Shown: positions 48,084-57,703, counted from the first letter of the stretch. The stretch: DNA of 64,000 nt from Oscillospiraceae bacterium (GCA_015065975.1 SVPG01000004.1:36276-100275), one strand, 5' to 3'. The notes: generated by a model from the letters alone, not told the origin. Translations and numbers: made by a program.

Positions 48084-48407
48084 TTATTTTTCGTTCTCCG
48101 ATGATGCGGAGAGTTCACGCAGCGCGCTGACGATCCTTATAACGAACATAACGGCAAAAAGTCCTGCGATAAGCCACGGTATGAACTTCGGGAATCCCGC
48201 ATAGACGTAATGGCTGTTGCCGTAGATGACTATGCCGATAAGGATAAGGTCGACAAGTGCGAGAGCGAATTTGATAAGTATCGGTCGGTTTTTGCGCAGG
48301 GAGAGCTTTTTGACGCTGTCCCGGTATTCGAGCTCGTCGAGGAGCTCCTTCTCTCTGGCTCGGCGGCTGTTTTCAAGTGATCTGATATCGTTTTTTGTAT
48401 CGGACAT
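48084..48407 (-). CDS. Small membrane protein of unknown function
   Basis: A 107-residue protein. An N-terminal charged helix, probably coiled (SLENSRRAREKELLDELEYRDS), is followed by two membrane helices (ILIKFALALVDLILIGIVIY; FIPWLIAGLFAVMFVIRIV) and a short acidic tail. Start ATG 48407. Not recognised as a named family. Its stop lies a few bases from the rpsO promoter, and it is divergent from the next membrane-protein gene. Confidence 0.6.
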   Translation of the reverse strand: MSDTKNDIRSLENSRRAREKELLDELEYRDSVKKLSLRKNRPILIKFALALVDLILIGIVIYGNSHYVYAGFPKFIPWLIAGLFAVMFVIRIVSALRELSASSENEK

Positions 48408-48510
48408 ATATCAGCGCTCCGTTTCATCCTGATTTAATCGTTACGGCTTATTATAAGCTTATAACGCTCCGGAATTCAAGTGGATAAGTGTAAATTCTCA
48501 AAAATATCAC

Positions 48511-48539
48511 TTGACGTTGACTGCGCGTTATTATAAAAT
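48511..48539 (+). promoter_or_regulatory. Promoter of the two-gene membrane-protein unit
   Basis: TTGACG (48511-48516), 17-base spacer, TAAAAT (48534-48539). Transcription would start near 48546, which excludes the upstream ATG at 48540 and supports the start at 48579. Confidence 0.68.
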
Positions 48540-48578
48540 ATGAAATCAGTAACACCTGTCAGGAAGGAAATGATTTCA

Positions 48579-48989
48579 ATGCCGGTCAAAAACAGCGGTA
48601 AGAATACAATGGAAATGAGCAAATGGGACAAGCTTCAGATGTACAGCGGCTGGGGCTGCTCTGCAGTGATTCTTTTCTGTCTTTTCGGCTGGGAATATGT
48701 CTTCTCGTCCTCGTGGTGCAGTGTTCCCTGGACGATAGTAATGGTCATCGCCTGTGTTGTATACGTGGTGACAACAAGCATATTCGACTATCAGGAGCGC
48801 AAACGTATCCATCAGGAGGGCGGCGGATTCGTCGTTTCCACCGTTATCAAGTCGGTCATCGGTGCGATTGTATGTGCTCTGCTCATTATGATGTGCGTCA
48901 ATGCTCAGAGAGCGCCGCAGGCAAGCGCTTCCGGCTCGGCAAGCGGTTCCGCTTCGGGTCAGGCAAGTGTTTCGCAGATGGCCGAATAA
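48579..48989 (+). CDS. Membrane protein of unknown function
   Basis: A 136-residue protein with three hydrophobic segments (CSAVILFCLFGWEYVF; TIVMVIACVVYVVTTSIF; SVIGAIVCALLIMMCV) and a small-residue C-terminal tail with repeats of Ser-Gly/Ala (SASGSASGSASGQAS). AGGAAGGAA at 48561-48569 with about nine bases spacing selects ATG 48579. It is followed after 20 bp by another membrane-protein gene of the same direction. No named family recognised. Confidence 0.62.
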   Translation: MPVKNSGKNTMEMSKWDKLQMYSGWGCSAVILFCLFGWEYVFSSSWCSVPWTIVMVIACVVYVVTTSIFDYQERKRIHQEGGGFVVSTVIKSVIGAIVCALLIMMCVNAQRAPQASASGSASGSASGQASVSQMAE

Positions 48990-49009
48990 CAGAAAGGATA
49001 GTGCATATT

Positions 49010-49486
49010 ATGGAAAACAACAAGCAGACAAAGGTTATTTTTGATATCATCACACTCGTTCTTTTTCTTGCTGCTTTCGGTGTGGCGTTCGTTTACGGAT
49101 TCCTCCTCAAGCAGCCCGACGGAGAGACTCCGCGTCTCTCGGCAGACATCCTTTCTCTTATTATGATTATAGGATTCGGTGCTGTTTATGCAATGGGCAC
49201 AGGCAGCGCATTCTATGCAAGACTCAAGCGTTCGATGCTCACAAAGGAATTCTCGGTAATATCGGGTCTCACCACAGCGGCGCTTTTCGGAATCATCTGG
49301 ATAGTTCTCATACTCAAGGTTCCCGCACTCAGAGAATCCGTTCCCGCAGGCGTAAACAGCCTGCCGATACAGATCGTTTTCGTTATCTGTATGCTTCTTC
49401 TCATCGCAGGCTACGGTGAGGCTGTGTTTATCACCGAGCCGCTCACAAGAATCGCCGACGGCGAGACCAACGAGGAAAACGAGTAA
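49010..49486 (+). CDS. Membrane protein of unknown function
   Basis: A 158-residue protein with four predicted membrane helices (ITLVLFLAAFGVAFVYGFL; ILSLIMIIGFGAVYAMG; LTTAALFGIIWIVLIL; IQIVFVICMLLLIAGYG) and short charged ends (MENNKQTK; ADGETNEENE). Start ATG 49010 after AAAGGA. The frame is open further upstream through the preceding gene, but that part is a shadow. Second gene of the pair, closed by a terminator. Function unknown. Confidence 0.62.
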   Translation: MENNKQTKVIFDIITLVLFLAAFGVAFVYGFLLKQPDGETPRLSADILSLIMIIGFGAVYAMGTGSAFYARLKRSMLTKEFSVISGLTTAALFGIIWIVLILKVPALRESVPAGVNSLPIQIVFVICMLLLIAGYGEAVFITEPLTRIADGETNEENE

Positions 49487-49493
49487 TAAAACC

Positions 49494-49526
49494 GATGCCC
49501 GACGGAAGATTCTGTCGGGCATTTAT
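49494..49526 (+). terminator. Terminator after the membrane-protein pair
   Basis: ATGCCCGAC and GTCGGGCAT form a nine-bp stem with a ten-base loop, followed by TTATAATAT. Confidence 0.82.
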
Positions 49527-49569
49527 AATATAATATGTATAGGAATTTCCGATACACAAAAAATAATGC

Positions 49570-49598
49570 TTGTAATTTGAAAAGCTTTGTGGTAATAT
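49570..49598 (+). promoter_or_regulatory. Promoter of the rimP-nusA-infB operon
   Basis: TTGTAA (49570-49575), 17-base spacer, TAATAT (49593-49598). Leader of about 80 bases containing a tetraloop hairpin. Confidence 0.65.
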
Positions 49599-49623
49599 AT
49601 ATTGGAACGTAAGATGAACGATG

Positions 49624-49647
49624 AAAGAGTGGGGCGACCCGCTCTTT
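49624..49647 (+). promoter_or_regulatory. GNRA-capped hairpin in the nusA operon leader
   Basis: AAAGAGTGGG pairs with CCCGCTCTTT (one G-U pair) around the loop GCGA, which fits the GNRA tetraloop rule. TTGTGTTG follows, a weak T-run. A second small hairpin GCCGC-ATG-GCGGC lies at 49658-49670, just before the rimP binding site. May act as an attenuator or RNA stabiliser. Confidence 0.5.
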
Positions 49648-49684
49648 TGTGTTGTATGCCGCATGGCGGCGAATTGGAGGCATT

Positions 49685-50212
49685 ATGGCAAAATCAAACA
49701 GCAGCTCAAAGGGCGGCAATACCGTATCGGTTGTCAGCGCGATAGCTGAGCCGGTTGCAAAACAGCTCGGGCTTGATCTGTGGGACGTGCGCTTTGAAAA
49801 GGAAGGCGCATCGTGGTATCTCAGAATATTTATCGATAAAAAAGAGGGTATATCGATCGATGACTGCGAAAAGATGAGCAAGGCGGTCGATCCCCTGATA
49901 GAAGAGGCCGATCCGATCGATCAGAGCTATTTTCTCGAGGTATGCTCTCCCGGCATCGAGCGCGAGCTCAGAAGACCGGAGCATTTCGAGAAGATGTCGG
50001 GCCGTGAGGTATGCGTCAGACTGTTCAGACCGCTTGAGGACGGTACGAGAGAGGTCATCGCCGATCTCGTCGGACTGCGCGACGGCAGCATCGTCCTGAC
50101 CGATCTCGACGGAACAGAGTTTGAAATACCGAAAAAAGAAGCCGTTTCCGTATGTCTCACAGACGAGGACATCGAGTTTGAAACAGCACAGGCAGACGAA
50201 ACAGAAGAATAA
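49685..50212 (+). CDS. rimP: Ribosome maturation factor RimP
   Basis: A 175-residue factor for 30S subunit assembly. Two domains: an N-terminal one with LGLDLWDVRFEKEGASWYLRIFIDKKEGISIDDCEKMSKAVDPLIE-type sequence and the EVCSPGIERELRRPEHF motif, and a C-terminal SH3-like domain. The end is acidic. Upstream residues in frame are spurious; GGAGG eight bases ahead sets ATG 49685. First gene of the conserved nusA operon. Confidence 0.96.
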   Translation: MAKSNSSSKGGNTVSVVSAIAEPVAKQLGLDLWDVRFEKEGASWYLRIFIDKKEGISIDDCEKMSKAVDPLIEEADPIDQSYFLEVCSPGIERELRRPEHFEKMSGREVCVRLFRPLEDGTREVIADLVGLRDGSIVLTDLDGTEFEIPKKEAVSVCLTDEDIEFETAQADETEE

Positions 50213-50249
50213 TAAAAATTTTTGCATAGAATATTGGAGGTAAACCGAT

Positions 50250-51359
50250 ATGGCCGGCAGATCCAAGGGCAGCAAGACCCCGTCCAAAGCACAGCAGAAC
50301 AAGGAGTTTTTCGAAGCTCTCAGAATGTTCGAGGAAGAACGCGGAATCCCCGTTGAGTACATGATCGAGAAGATCACCGCAGCTATCACCGTAGCTGTCA
50401 AGAACAGCAACGGCGGCAACGATGATGTAACAGTTGACATCAATTCCGAGAAGAATGTATTCAACGTATTCCTCAATAAAACAGTTGTTGAAGAGGTCGA
50501 AGACCACAACAGAGAGATGCTTGTCGAAGAGGCAAGACTTTACACCCCGGCGGCAATCGTCGGCGATAAGGTCGGTATTCCCCTCGAGACAAAGGAGTTC
50601 GGGAGAATCGCTGCCGTAACGGCAAAGCACGTTATCAGACAGGGTATCCGTGAGGTTGAAAGAGGTCAGGTTGCAGCAGAGCTCCAGAGCAGAAATCAGG
50701 AGCTTGTCGCAGCTACCGTTGAGCGTATTGACGAGCGCAACGGCACAGTTATCCTCAAGATCGGCAAGATCGAGGTTCCCCTGCTCAAGAATGAGCAGAT
50801 CGCAAACGAGACCTTCACCGTCGGCGATACCGTAAAGGTATACGTTGTCGATATCAAAGAGGGCGAAAAGGGCGGCACAAGAGCCACCGTATCGAGAACC
50901 CATCCGGGTCTCGTAAAGCGCCTGTTTGAGACCGAAGTTCCCGAGATCTATGACGGCACGGTTGAGATCAAGGGCGTTTCCAGAGAAGCAGGAAGCAGAA
51001 CAAAGATCGCTGTATTCAGCCATGACGAGAACGTCGATCCGGTCGGCGCATGCATCGGACCGAGAAGCTCCCGTGTCAACGGCATAGTCAAGGAGCTCTG
51101 CGGCGAGAAGATCGATATCGTAAAATACAGCGAGGATCCCGCCGAGTTCATCAGCAAGGCGCTCTCTCCCGCGAACGTCGTATCGGTTGAGATCGACGAG
51201 GAGCAGCAGAGATGCTGCAGAGTAAGAGTTCCCGATGAGCAGCTCTCGCTCGCAATCGGCAACAAGGGTCAGAACGCAAGACTGGCTGCAAGACTTACAG
51301 GCTGGAAGATCGATATCCGTCCCGAATCGGGCTATTACGGAGAAGAGAACCAGGAGTAA
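50250..51359 (+). CDS. nusA: Transcription termination/antitermination factor NusA
   Basis: A 369-residue protein with an N-terminal RNA-polymerase-binding domain (MFEEERGIPVEYMIEKI), an S1 domain (about 135-200), and KH1/KH2 domains (VGACIGPRSSRVNGIVKELCGEKIDIV; SLAIGNKGQNARLAARLTGWKIDI). No C-terminal acidic repeats, as usual for Firmicutes. Start ATG 50250 after GGAGG. It binds RNA polymerase and nascent RNA and controls pausing and termination. Confidence 0.98.
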   Translation: MAGRSKGSKTPSKAQQNKEFFEALRMFEEERGIPVEYMIEKITAAITVAVKNSNGGNDDVTVDINSEKNVFNVFLNKTVVEEVEDHNREMLVEEARLYTPAAIVGDKVGIPLETKEFGRIAAVTAKHVIRQGIREVERGQVAAELQSRNQELVAATVERIDERNGTVILKIGKIEVPLLKNEQIANETFTVGDTVKVYVVDIKEGEKGGTRATVSRTHPGLVKRLFETEVPEIYDGTVEIKGVSREAGSRTKIAVFSHDENVDPVGACIGPRSSRVNGIVKELCGEKIDIVKYSEDPAEFISKALSPANVVSVEIDEEQQRCCRVRVPDEQLSLAIGNKGQNARLAARLTGWKIDIRPESGYYGEENQE

Positions 51360-51397
51360 GCTTAAAATAAAAATCTGTAATTCGGAAGGATAACCTG

Positions 51398-51670
51398 ATG
51401 CAGAAAGAACGCAAGATCCCGATGCGCATGTGTACCGGCTGCGGCGAGATGAAGCCGAAGCGTGAACTTGTACGCATAGTGAAAAGCCCCGAAGGGGAAA
51501 TAAGCGTTGACCTTGTCGGCAAGAAGCCGGGAAGGGGCGCATATATATGCCGCAGTACCGAGTGTCTTCAGGCTGCAAGAAAAGCCAGACGGCTCGAGAA
51601 GACTTTCTCCTCGAAGATAGAGGACGAGGTCTGGGCTGCGATGGAGGAGGAATTGTCGAGTGCCGAATGA
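51398..51670 (+). CDS. ylxR: YlxR-family RNA-binding protein (DUF448)
   Basis: A 90-residue protein with the family signature RMCTGCGEMKPKRELVRIV, a GRGAYIC motif and a basic C-terminal helix. Start ATG 51398 after CGGAAGGA. Located between nusA and ylxQ as in Bacillus subtilis. Binds RNA; related to regulation of RNase P in some species, but function here is inferred only. Confidence 0.94.
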   Translation: MQKERKIPMRMCTGCGEMKPKRELVRIVKSPEGEISVDLVGKKPGRGAYICRSTECLQAARKARRLEKTFSSKIEDEVWAAMEEELSSAE

Positions 51671-51980
51671 CAGATTTCTGTCGCTGCTCGGGCTTGCACG
51701 CCGCGCAGGGAAGATCTCGCTCGGATTCGACAGTTCGGTCGGGAGCGCGATAAAAAAAGAAAGTGCTCTGATACTTACAACGAAGGATATCTCGCCCAAA
51801 TCCATGAAAGAGCTGAGATATGCGTTGACTCAGTGTCAGGTTGATATATTTGAAATACCGTACGATATCGACGATATGCGTTCAGCTGTCGGAAAGGCTG
51901 TCAGGATCGTATCGGTAAATGACGGCGGCTTTGCCGCACAGGCAAGGCAGCTTCTGAATGCAGTCAAAGGGGAGGAGTAA
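51660..51980 (+). CDS. ylxQ: Ribosomal L7Ae-family protein YlxQ
   Basis: A 106-residue L7Ae/L30e-fold RNA-binding protein. It begins [26 protein letters not shown], the typical start of this group. GTG start at 51660 lies inside the end of ylxR (11-bp overlap), after GGAGGA. Probably binds kink-turn-like RNA. Confidence 0.92.
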   Translation: MPNDRFLSLLGLARRAGKISLGFDSSVGSAIKKESALILTTKDISPKSMKELRYALTQCQVDIFEIPYDIDDMRSAVGKAVRIVSVNDGGFAAQARQLLNAVKGEE

Positions 51981-51985
51981 TCCGA

Positions 51986-54490
51986 ATGACAGTAAAGTAT
52001 AAGATACATGAGATAGCGAAGAGTTTCGGCGTGCCGAGCAAGACCATCGTTGATATGCTCAAGGGTCTCGGCGGCGACCGCAAATATTCCACAATGACAT
52101 CGATCGAGGGACTTGAACTCGATATTGTTTTCGACAAGCTGACAAAGGACGCTGCGGTGGACAGCTTTGACAGTCTGCTCGCATCCGCAAAGCCGATGAA
52201 GCGCAAGAAGTCCGACGACCAGCCGAAGGTTCAGGTCTTTGTTTCCGAGGGCGTTGACAAAGAGACTCTTGAGGCACAGGCTCAGGAAGCTTCCGAGCCC
52301 AAGAAGAACAATACAAAGAAGGACAAGGGCGAGGCAAAGGGCAACGATAATAAGCCTCAGGGCGAAAAGAAGTCCGGCGACGACAAGCCCAAGCAGAAGC
52401 AGCCCAAACAGCAGCAGAAGCGTCCGGAGACCGTCACCCTCAAGCCGAAGCCTCAGCAGCCTGTACAGGGCGCTGTCATAGTCCAGACTGCTCCGCAGAC
52501 CACAGGTCAGAAGCAGGCACGTATTGTCGATATGCGCTCGGGCGAGCTCAATGCCGACAAGTACAATACCAGATATGACGATATGGCTCATGCCAAGAGC
52601 GGAAGAAGCAGTGAGCATTCCGCAGGCAAGCTCAAGATAAATCAGAAATCACAGCAGTACAAGAAGGGCAAGGGCGGCAGACAGAAGAAGGAAACCGAGC
52701 AGGAGCGCATGAACAGACTTGCGCTCGAGCGTAAGCTCAAGCCCATCACCGTAACAATCCCCGATGAGATCACCGTCGGCGAGCTCGCTTCCAGAATGAA
52801 GATTCAGGCGGGCGAGATCATCAAGAAGCTCATGATGATGGGTGTTATGGCAGGTATAAATGAGACTATCGATTTTGATACAGCTTATCTTGTTGCAACC
52901 GAGCTTCACGCAAAGGTTGAAAAAGAGGTTGTTGTCACCATCGAGGAAAGAATCATTGACGACAGTGAAGACGAAGATGCAAATCTCGTTCCGCGCAGCC
53001 CGGTCGTTGTTGTTATGGGTCACGTTGACCACGGTAAGACCTCGCTGCTCGATGCTATAAGAAAGACACACGTAACCGCAGGCGAGGCGGGCGGTATCAC
53101 TCAGCACATCGGTGCTTACAGAGTTCCCGTTCAGGACAGAGAGATCACCTTCCTCGATACCCCGGGTCATGAAGCTTTCACAACCATGAGAGCAAGAGGC
53201 GCTCAGGTTACCGATATCGCAGTTCTTGTTGTCGCGGCAGACGACGGTATCATGCCGCAGACTGTCGAGGCTATCAACCACGCAAAGGCAGCAGGTGTTT
53301 CCATCATCGTTGCGATCAACAAGATGGATAAGGAAGCTGCTGACCCGATGCAGGTCATGCAGCAGCTCACTGAGCACGAACTCATTGTCGAGGAGTGGGG
53401 CGGAGATATCATCTGTGTTCCCGTATCGGCAAAGACAGGTATGGGTATCGAAGATCTTCTTGAGAACATCATTCTTGTTGCCGATATGAAGGAGCTCAAG
53501 GCAAATCCCGACAGAGCTGCAAAGGGTACAGTTATCGAGGCAAGACTTGACAAGGGTCGCGGTCCTATCGCTACCGTGCTTGTTGAGAACGGTACACTTC
53601 ACGATCACGATATAATCGTTGCAGGTACAGCGGTCGGCCGTGTGCGTGCCATGACCAACGACAAGGGCGAGAAGGTCGAAAGTGCAGGTCCGTCCATGCC
53701 CGTTGAGATCATCGGTCTTGACAGCGTTCCTTCCGGCGGCGATATCTTCAACGCTGTTACCGACGAAAAGCTCGCAAGAGAGCTTGTTGAGCAGAGAAGA
53801 AATGCAATCAAGGAAGAAGTATTCCAGGCTCAGACCAAGGTCACTCTCGACAACCTCTTCTCCCAGATGAAGGACGGCGAGATGAAGGAGCTCAAGATCA
53901 TCGTCAAGGCTGACGTTCAGGGTTCCGTTGAGGCTGTCCGCCAGTCTCTCGAGCGTCTTTCCAACGAGGAAGTTCGTGTTCACATCATTCACGGTGCTGT
54001 CGGTGCCGTAAGTGAGTCGGACGTCATGCTTGCTGATGCGTCCAATGCAATCATCGTCGGCTTCAATGTCAGACCCGACCCGATGGCTTCTGCAAGTGCA
54101 GAGCTCAGAGGCGTCGATCTCAGACTTTACAGAATCATTTACGACTGCATCGAGGAGATCGAGTCGGCTCTCAAGGGGATGCTCGCTCCCAAGACCAGAG
54201 TTGTTGATCTCGGTCGTGCAGAGGTCAGACAGACCATTCACATCTCCAGCGTCGGAACCATCGCGGGAAGCTACGTTGTTTCGGGCAAGATCGAGCGTCA
54301 CGCTCTCATCCGTGTTGTCCGTGACGGTATAGTCATTGCCGAGGATTCCATCAAATCGCTCAAGCGTTTCAAGGACGACGCCAAGGAAGTCCAGCAGGGC
54401 TATGAGTGCGGTATCGGACTCGAGAAGTTCAACGATATCAAAGAGGGAGACTTCCTCGAAGCATTCATCATTGAGGAATACAGAGATTAA
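51986..54490 (+). CDS. infB: Translation initiation factor IF-2
   Basis: An 834-residue GTPase that places initiator tRNA on the 30S subunit. An N-terminal IF2_N domain ([23 protein letters not shown]), a charged Lys/Gln/Glu-rich linker (about 65-245), a second IF2_N-like domain (about 250-310), then the G domain: [15 protein letters not shown] near residue 345, DTPGHEAF and NKMD. Domains II-IV follow. Start ATG 51986 after GGGGAGGAG. A hairpin with loose T-run lies between it and rbfA. Confidence 0.98.
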   Translation: MTVKYKIHEIAKSFGVPSKTIVDMLKGLGGDRKYSTMTSIEGLELDIVFDKLTKDAAVDSFDSLLASAKPMKRKKSDDQPKVQVFVSEGVDKETLEAQAQEASEPKKNNTKKDKGEAKGNDNKPQGEKKSGDDKPKQKQPKQQQKRPETVTLKPKPQQPVQGAVIVQTAPQTTGQKQARIVDMRSGELNADKYNTRYDDMAHAKSGRSSEHSAGKLKINQKSQQYKKGKGGRQKKETEQERMNRLALERKLKPITVTIPDEITVGELASRMKIQAGEIIKKLMMMGVMAGINETIDFDTAYLVATELHAKVEKEVVVTIEERIIDDSEDEDANLVPRSPVVVVMGHVDHGKTSLLDAIRKTHVTAGEAGGITQHIGAYRVPVQDREITFLDTPGHEAFTTMRARGAQVTDIAVLVVAADDGIMPQTVEAINHAKAAGVSIIVAINKMDKEAADPMQVMQQLTEHELIVEEWGGDIICVPVSAKTGMGIEDLLENIILVADMKELKANPDRAAKGTVIEARLDKGRGPIATVLVENGTLHDHDIIVAGTAVGRVRAMTNDKGEKVESAGPSMPVEIIGLDSVPSGGDIFNAVTDEKLARELVEQRRNAIKEEVFQAQTKVTLDNLFSQMKDGEMKELKIIVKADVQGSVEAVRQSLERLSNEEVRVHIIHGAVGAVSESDVMLADASNAIIVGFNVRPDPMASASAELRGVDLRLYRIIYDCIEEIESALKGMLAPKTRVVDLGRAEVRQTIHISSVGTIAGSYVVSGKIERHALIRVVRDGIVIAEDSIKSLKRFKDDAKEVQQGYECGIGLEKFNDIKEGDFLEAFIIEEYRD

Positions 54491-54495
54491 AACAA

Positions 54496-54537
54496 TAAAA
54501 CCGCTGTCGTATATATGGCGGCGGTTTATCTCTTTTT
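54496..54537 (+). terminator. Weak terminator-like hairpin between infB and rbfA
   Basis: AAACCGCTGTC pairs with GGCGGCGGTTT (including G-U pairs) around an eight-base loop; ATCTCTTTTTA follows. Probably lets some transcription through to rbfA or marks an RNA processing site. Confidence 0.55.
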
Positions 54538-54575
54538 ATGCTCGCAGTTATTTTTGTGCGGGAAAGGAAAACAAT

Positions 54576-54944
54576 ATGTACAGAAACGAAAGACTTAATG
54601 AAGATATAATGAGAGAGCTGTGCGCAATTATCCGCACGGTAAAAGACCCCCGTGTAAGTCCGCTTATCTCGGTTGTAAGAGTTGAGGTTACAAACGACCT
54701 TTCCTATGCAACCTGTTATATCAGCGCATTTGAAGGTGCAGCCAAGACTGAGGAATCGGTCAAGGGTCTCAAATCTGCGGCGGGCTATGTTCGCAGAGAG
54801 CTCGGCAACAGCCTCAAGCTCAGACACGTTCCCCAGCTCATATTCAAGGCTGACGGTTCGATCGAGCACAGCGCACATATCAACAAAATGCTCAATGATG
54901 TCCGACCCGAGGGCGGATATTCCGACGATGAGCCCGAGGAATAA
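54576..54944 (+). CDS. rbfA: Ribosome-binding factor A
   Basis: A 122-residue KH-fold protein for 30S maturation and cold adaptation. Seen: RNERLNEDIMRELCAIIRTVKDPRVSPLISVVRVEVTNDLSYATCYIS-type core, the LRHVPQLIFKADGSIEHSAHI end block and an acidic tail. The frame is open upstream inside infB; ATG 54576 with GGAAAGGAAA ahead is the true start. Seventeen bp precede the nrnA gene. Confidence 0.96.
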   Translation: MYRNERLNEDIMRELCAIIRTVKDPRVSPLISVVRVEVTNDLSYATCYISAFEGAAKTEESVKGLKSAAGYVRRELGNSLKLRHVPQLIFKADGSIEHSAHINKMLNDVRPEGGYSDDEPEE

Positions 54945-54961
54945 AGAAAGGAGCGTTTTTT

Positions 54962-55927
54962 ATGGCGCGTCTTACTCTTACAGCGGCTGCAAACAAGCTG
55001 CTTGAACAGGATAATATACTTGTGCTTTGCCACAGATATCCCGACGGTGATACGATCGGTTCGGCGTTTGCGCTCGGTTTTGCTTTGCGCAAGCTTGGCA
55101 AAAAGGTAAACGTCATGTGCGGCGATATATTCCCGTCCGTCTATTCATATATCTTTGAAAATTTTGAACCGGAAGCAATGAAGGAAAAATTTGTTGTTGC
55201 GGTCGATGTTGCCGACAGAAGCATGCTCGGTATGCTTGAAAAGCCATATGGCGACAAGGTCGATCTGTGTATCGACCACCACGGCTCAAATTCCTTTTAC
55301 GCAAAGGATACCTATGTCGACGCAAACTCCGCTTCTGCGGGCGAGATTATCTGGGCACTGCTTCCGAAGCTCGGAGTCGAGGCGGATAAGCAGATAGCAA
55401 ACGCTCTTTATACAGCCGTTTCGACCGATACTGGCTGCTTCAAATATTCAAACACAACACCGAAAACTCTCAGAACAGCGGCAAAGCTGCTCGATATCGG
55501 AGCTGACGGTGCAAAGATAAACACCCTTATGTTCGATACCATGTCGATGGGCAGACTCAAGCTTGAACGTGCGGCGCTTGAATCGATAAAGTTCTATTGC
55601 GGCGGAAAGATTGCGTCTGTCGTGCTCACAAGCGAAATGTTTGAGAGCAGCGGCGCTTCCGAAGGCGATCTTGAAGGACTTTCCTCTCTTCCGAGAAAGG
55701 TCGAGGGAGTTGTTGTAGGAATATTCCTGAGAGAGACGGCAAACGGCTACAAAGCGTCCGTGCGCACACATCAGCCTGCAAATGCGTGCACAATATGCAA
55801 GCAGTTCGGCGGCGGCGGTCACAGCGCAGCGGCAGGCTCTTTCATAAAGGCCGATTCTGTTGAGGAGGCTCTCGACAAAATCGTCGAAGCTGCAGCAATG
55901 CATCTGGGTGAGGAATATGTCGGATAA
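54962..55927 (+). CDS. nrnA: DHH-family phosphoesterase (nanoRNase/pAp phosphatase, NrnA)
   Basis: A 321-residue DHH-DHHA1 protein. Metal-binding motifs: LCHRYPDGDTIGSAFAL, AVDVADRS, IDHHGSN (the DHH motif) and a later Asp in STDTGCF. The DHHA1 substrate domain ends in GGGGHSAAAGSF. NrnA degrades short RNAs and dephosphorylates pAp. Start ATG 54962 after AAAGGAG. It overlaps the start of truB. Position rbfA-nrnA-truB is usual for Firmicutes. Confidence 0.93.
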   Translation: MARLTLTAAANKLLEQDNILVLCHRYPDGDTIGSAFALGFALRKLGKKVNVMCGDIFPSVYSYIFENFEPEAMKEKFVVAVDVADRSMLGMLEKPYGDKVDLCIDHHGSNSFYAKDTYVDANSASAGEIIWALLPKLGVEADKQIANALYTAVSTDTGCFKYSNTTPKTLRTAAKLLDIGADGAKINTLMFDTMSMGRLKLERAALESIKFYCGGKIASVVLTSEMFESSGASEGDLEGLSSLPRKVEGVVVGIFLRETANGYKASVRTHQPANACTICKQFGGGGHSAAAGSFIKADSVEEALDKIVEAAAMHLGEEYVG

Positions 55928-56825
55928 TACAGCACCGAACGGAATTGTTCTTGTTGACAAGCCTCAGGGCTGGACGTCGTTTGATGTCTGTGCGAAGATG
56001 CGCTCCCTGCTGAAAACAAAAAAGATCGGTCACGCCGGTACGCTTGACCCGATGGCAACAGGAGTTATGACTGTTCTTGTCGGCGGTGCAACAAAGGCGG
56101 CCGATATTCTTCCGATATCCGATAAGCGCTATCTTGCCGATTTCAGACTCGGCATCGAGACCGATACTCTCGATATTACGGGTACGGTCGTGAGCGAAAA
56201 GGAATTCTCGGTAAAGCGCGAGGAGCTCGTTTCCGTTCTGGAAAAATTCAGAGGCGAGATTATGCAGCTTCCGCCGATGTATTCCGCTGTTCATAAAGAC
56301 GGAAAAAGACTGTATGAGCTGGCACGTCAGGGAATAGAGGTCGAGCGCGAAGCAAGAAAGATAAACATTCTCTCGCTTGAGCTTGTTTCGTTCGATGAAA
56401 AAACGGGTGAAGGGCAGATCGATGTGCTCTGCTCAAAGGGCACCTATATAAGATCGCTTGTTTCAGATATAGGCAGTGCACTCGGCTGCGGTGCTGTTAT
56501 GACCGCTCTGAGAAGAACGGACGCCTGCGGTTTTTCCATCGGGGAAACTCACACAATGGAACAGCTTTGTTCCTTTGCTCAGGAAAACACCGTTCTTGAG
56601 CATATTATATCTGTTGACAGAGCTTTTGAGGTTTACGGTTCGGTGAACATAACACAGGCTCAGGAGAACAGATACAAAAACGGCGGAGATCTTATGGCAG
56701 AGAGACTTAAGTTGAATGGTATGTCCGCAGAAGAAGGTAAAATATTCAGGGTTTACGGAACTGAATTTATTGGGCTCGGAATTATAAAAGATGGTTCTTT
56801 GTGCCATTACAAGAGGTTGACATAA
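55917..56825 (+). CDS. truB: tRNA pseudouridine-55 synthase
   Basis: A 302-residue enzyme that makes the pseudouridine in the T-loop of tRNAs. Motifs: GIVLVDKPQGWTSFDVCAKMR, KIGHAGTLDPMATGVM with the catalytic Asp, and KGTYIRSLVSDIG. Start ATG 55917 lies 11 bases inside the nrnA gene, after GGGTGAGG. Its stop TAA overlaps the ribF start in TAATG. Length normal. Confidence 0.97.
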   Translation: MSDNTAPNGIVLVDKPQGWTSFDVCAKMRSLLKTKKIGHAGTLDPMATGVMTVLVGGATKAADILPISDKRYLADFRLGIETDTLDITGTVVSEKEFSVKREELVSVLEKFRGEIMQLPPMYSAVHKDGKRLYELARQGIEVEREARKINILSLELVSFDEKTGEGQIDVLCSKGTYIRSLVSDIGSALGCGAVMTALRRTDACGFSIGETHTMEQLCSFAQENTVLEHIISVDRAFEVYGSVNITQAQENRYKNGGDLMAERLKLNGMSAEEGKIFRVYGTEFIGLGIIKDGSLCHYKRLT

Positions 56826-57703
56826 TGCTAAAAATAAACGGGATCGAGACCTTTGAGGGCTGCCACGCGGCTCTCGGCAGATTCGACGGTCTGCACAAAG
56901 GTCATACTTCTGTTATTGAGAGCGTGAGCAATGAAAAAAAGGTATTGCTCTCGATAGATAAATCAAAATCCGATGCGCGCCTCATGACCCGTGACGAATG
57001 GCTGTCACAGCTTGAGAGTATGGGCGTGTGTTCCGTTATGGAGCCTGATTTTGAAGATATAAAGGATATGTCTCCCGAAGAGTTTGTGAGAGATGTTCTT
57101 TATAACGGCATAAAAGTTAAAAGCGTTGCGTGCGGATATAATTTCCGCTTTGGAAAAAATGCGTGTGCAGATGCCGATGAATTGAAGAAACTTTGCAATC
57201 GATACGGTATTGAGTGCGCTGTTGTGCCAAAGGCTATGTGTGAAGGTGAAGAGATATCCAGCACCGCGATACGCAGATATCTCAGGGAAGGAAATGCCGA
57301 GCAGGCGGAAAAGATGCTCGGAAGACCTTTTGGCTGGAAGCTTGTTGTGGAACGAGGACAGAGCCTCGGACGCACACTTGGTGCACCTACAATAAACCAG
57401 TATTTTCCAAAAGAGCTGATGATGCCGAAATTCGGTGTCTACGCTTCGGTAACACAGCTTGGCTCACAGCTGAAATACAGTGTCACAAATGTCGGGATCA
57501 GACCGACGGTCGGCACCGACCGTCCGCTGAGCGAAACGTGGATTCCCGAATTTTCGGGTGATCTCTACGGTCAGACGATCGAGGTCAGACTTCTTTCCTA
57601 TCTGCGTTCGGAGCAGAAATTCGATTCTATCGAGAATTTGAGAGCGGCAATCCACCACGACGGTGAATGCTCGCAGAAGATTTATGACAGCAGAAAACAG
57701 TAA
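56825..57703 (+). CDS. ribF: Bifunctional riboflavin kinase/FAD synthetase
   Basis: A 292-residue enzyme that makes FMN and FAD. N-terminal adenylyltransferase domain (GRFDGLHKGHTSVI, EFVRDVL, GYNFRFGKNACAD, ISSTAIRRYL) and C-terminal flavokinase domain (RTLGAPTINQYFPKELMMPKFGVYAS and NVGIRPTVG). It is a bit shorter than usual (about 305-315) because the N-terminal segment before GRFDG is short. Start ATG 56825 overlaps the truB stop. The GAP-TIN motif replaces the common GFPTAN. Confidence 0.95.
   Translation: MLKINGIETFEGCHAALGRFDGLHKGHTSVIESVSNEKKVLLSIDKSKSDARLMTRDEWLSQLESMGVCSVMEPDFEDIKDMSPEEFVRDVLYNGIKVKSVACGYNFRFGKNACADADELKKLCNRYGIECAVVPKAMCEGEEISSTAIRRYLREGNAEQAEKMLGRPFGWKLVVERGQSLGRTLGAPTINQYFPKELMMPKFGVYASVTQLGSQLKYSVTNVGIRPTVGTDRPLSETWIPEFSGDLYGQTIEVRLLSYLRSEQKFDSIENLRAAIHHDGECSQKIYDSRKQ

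Noticed and set aside
52649..54301. Long minus-strand frame opposite infB
   Set aside because: Shadow of infB, no binding site, no domain.
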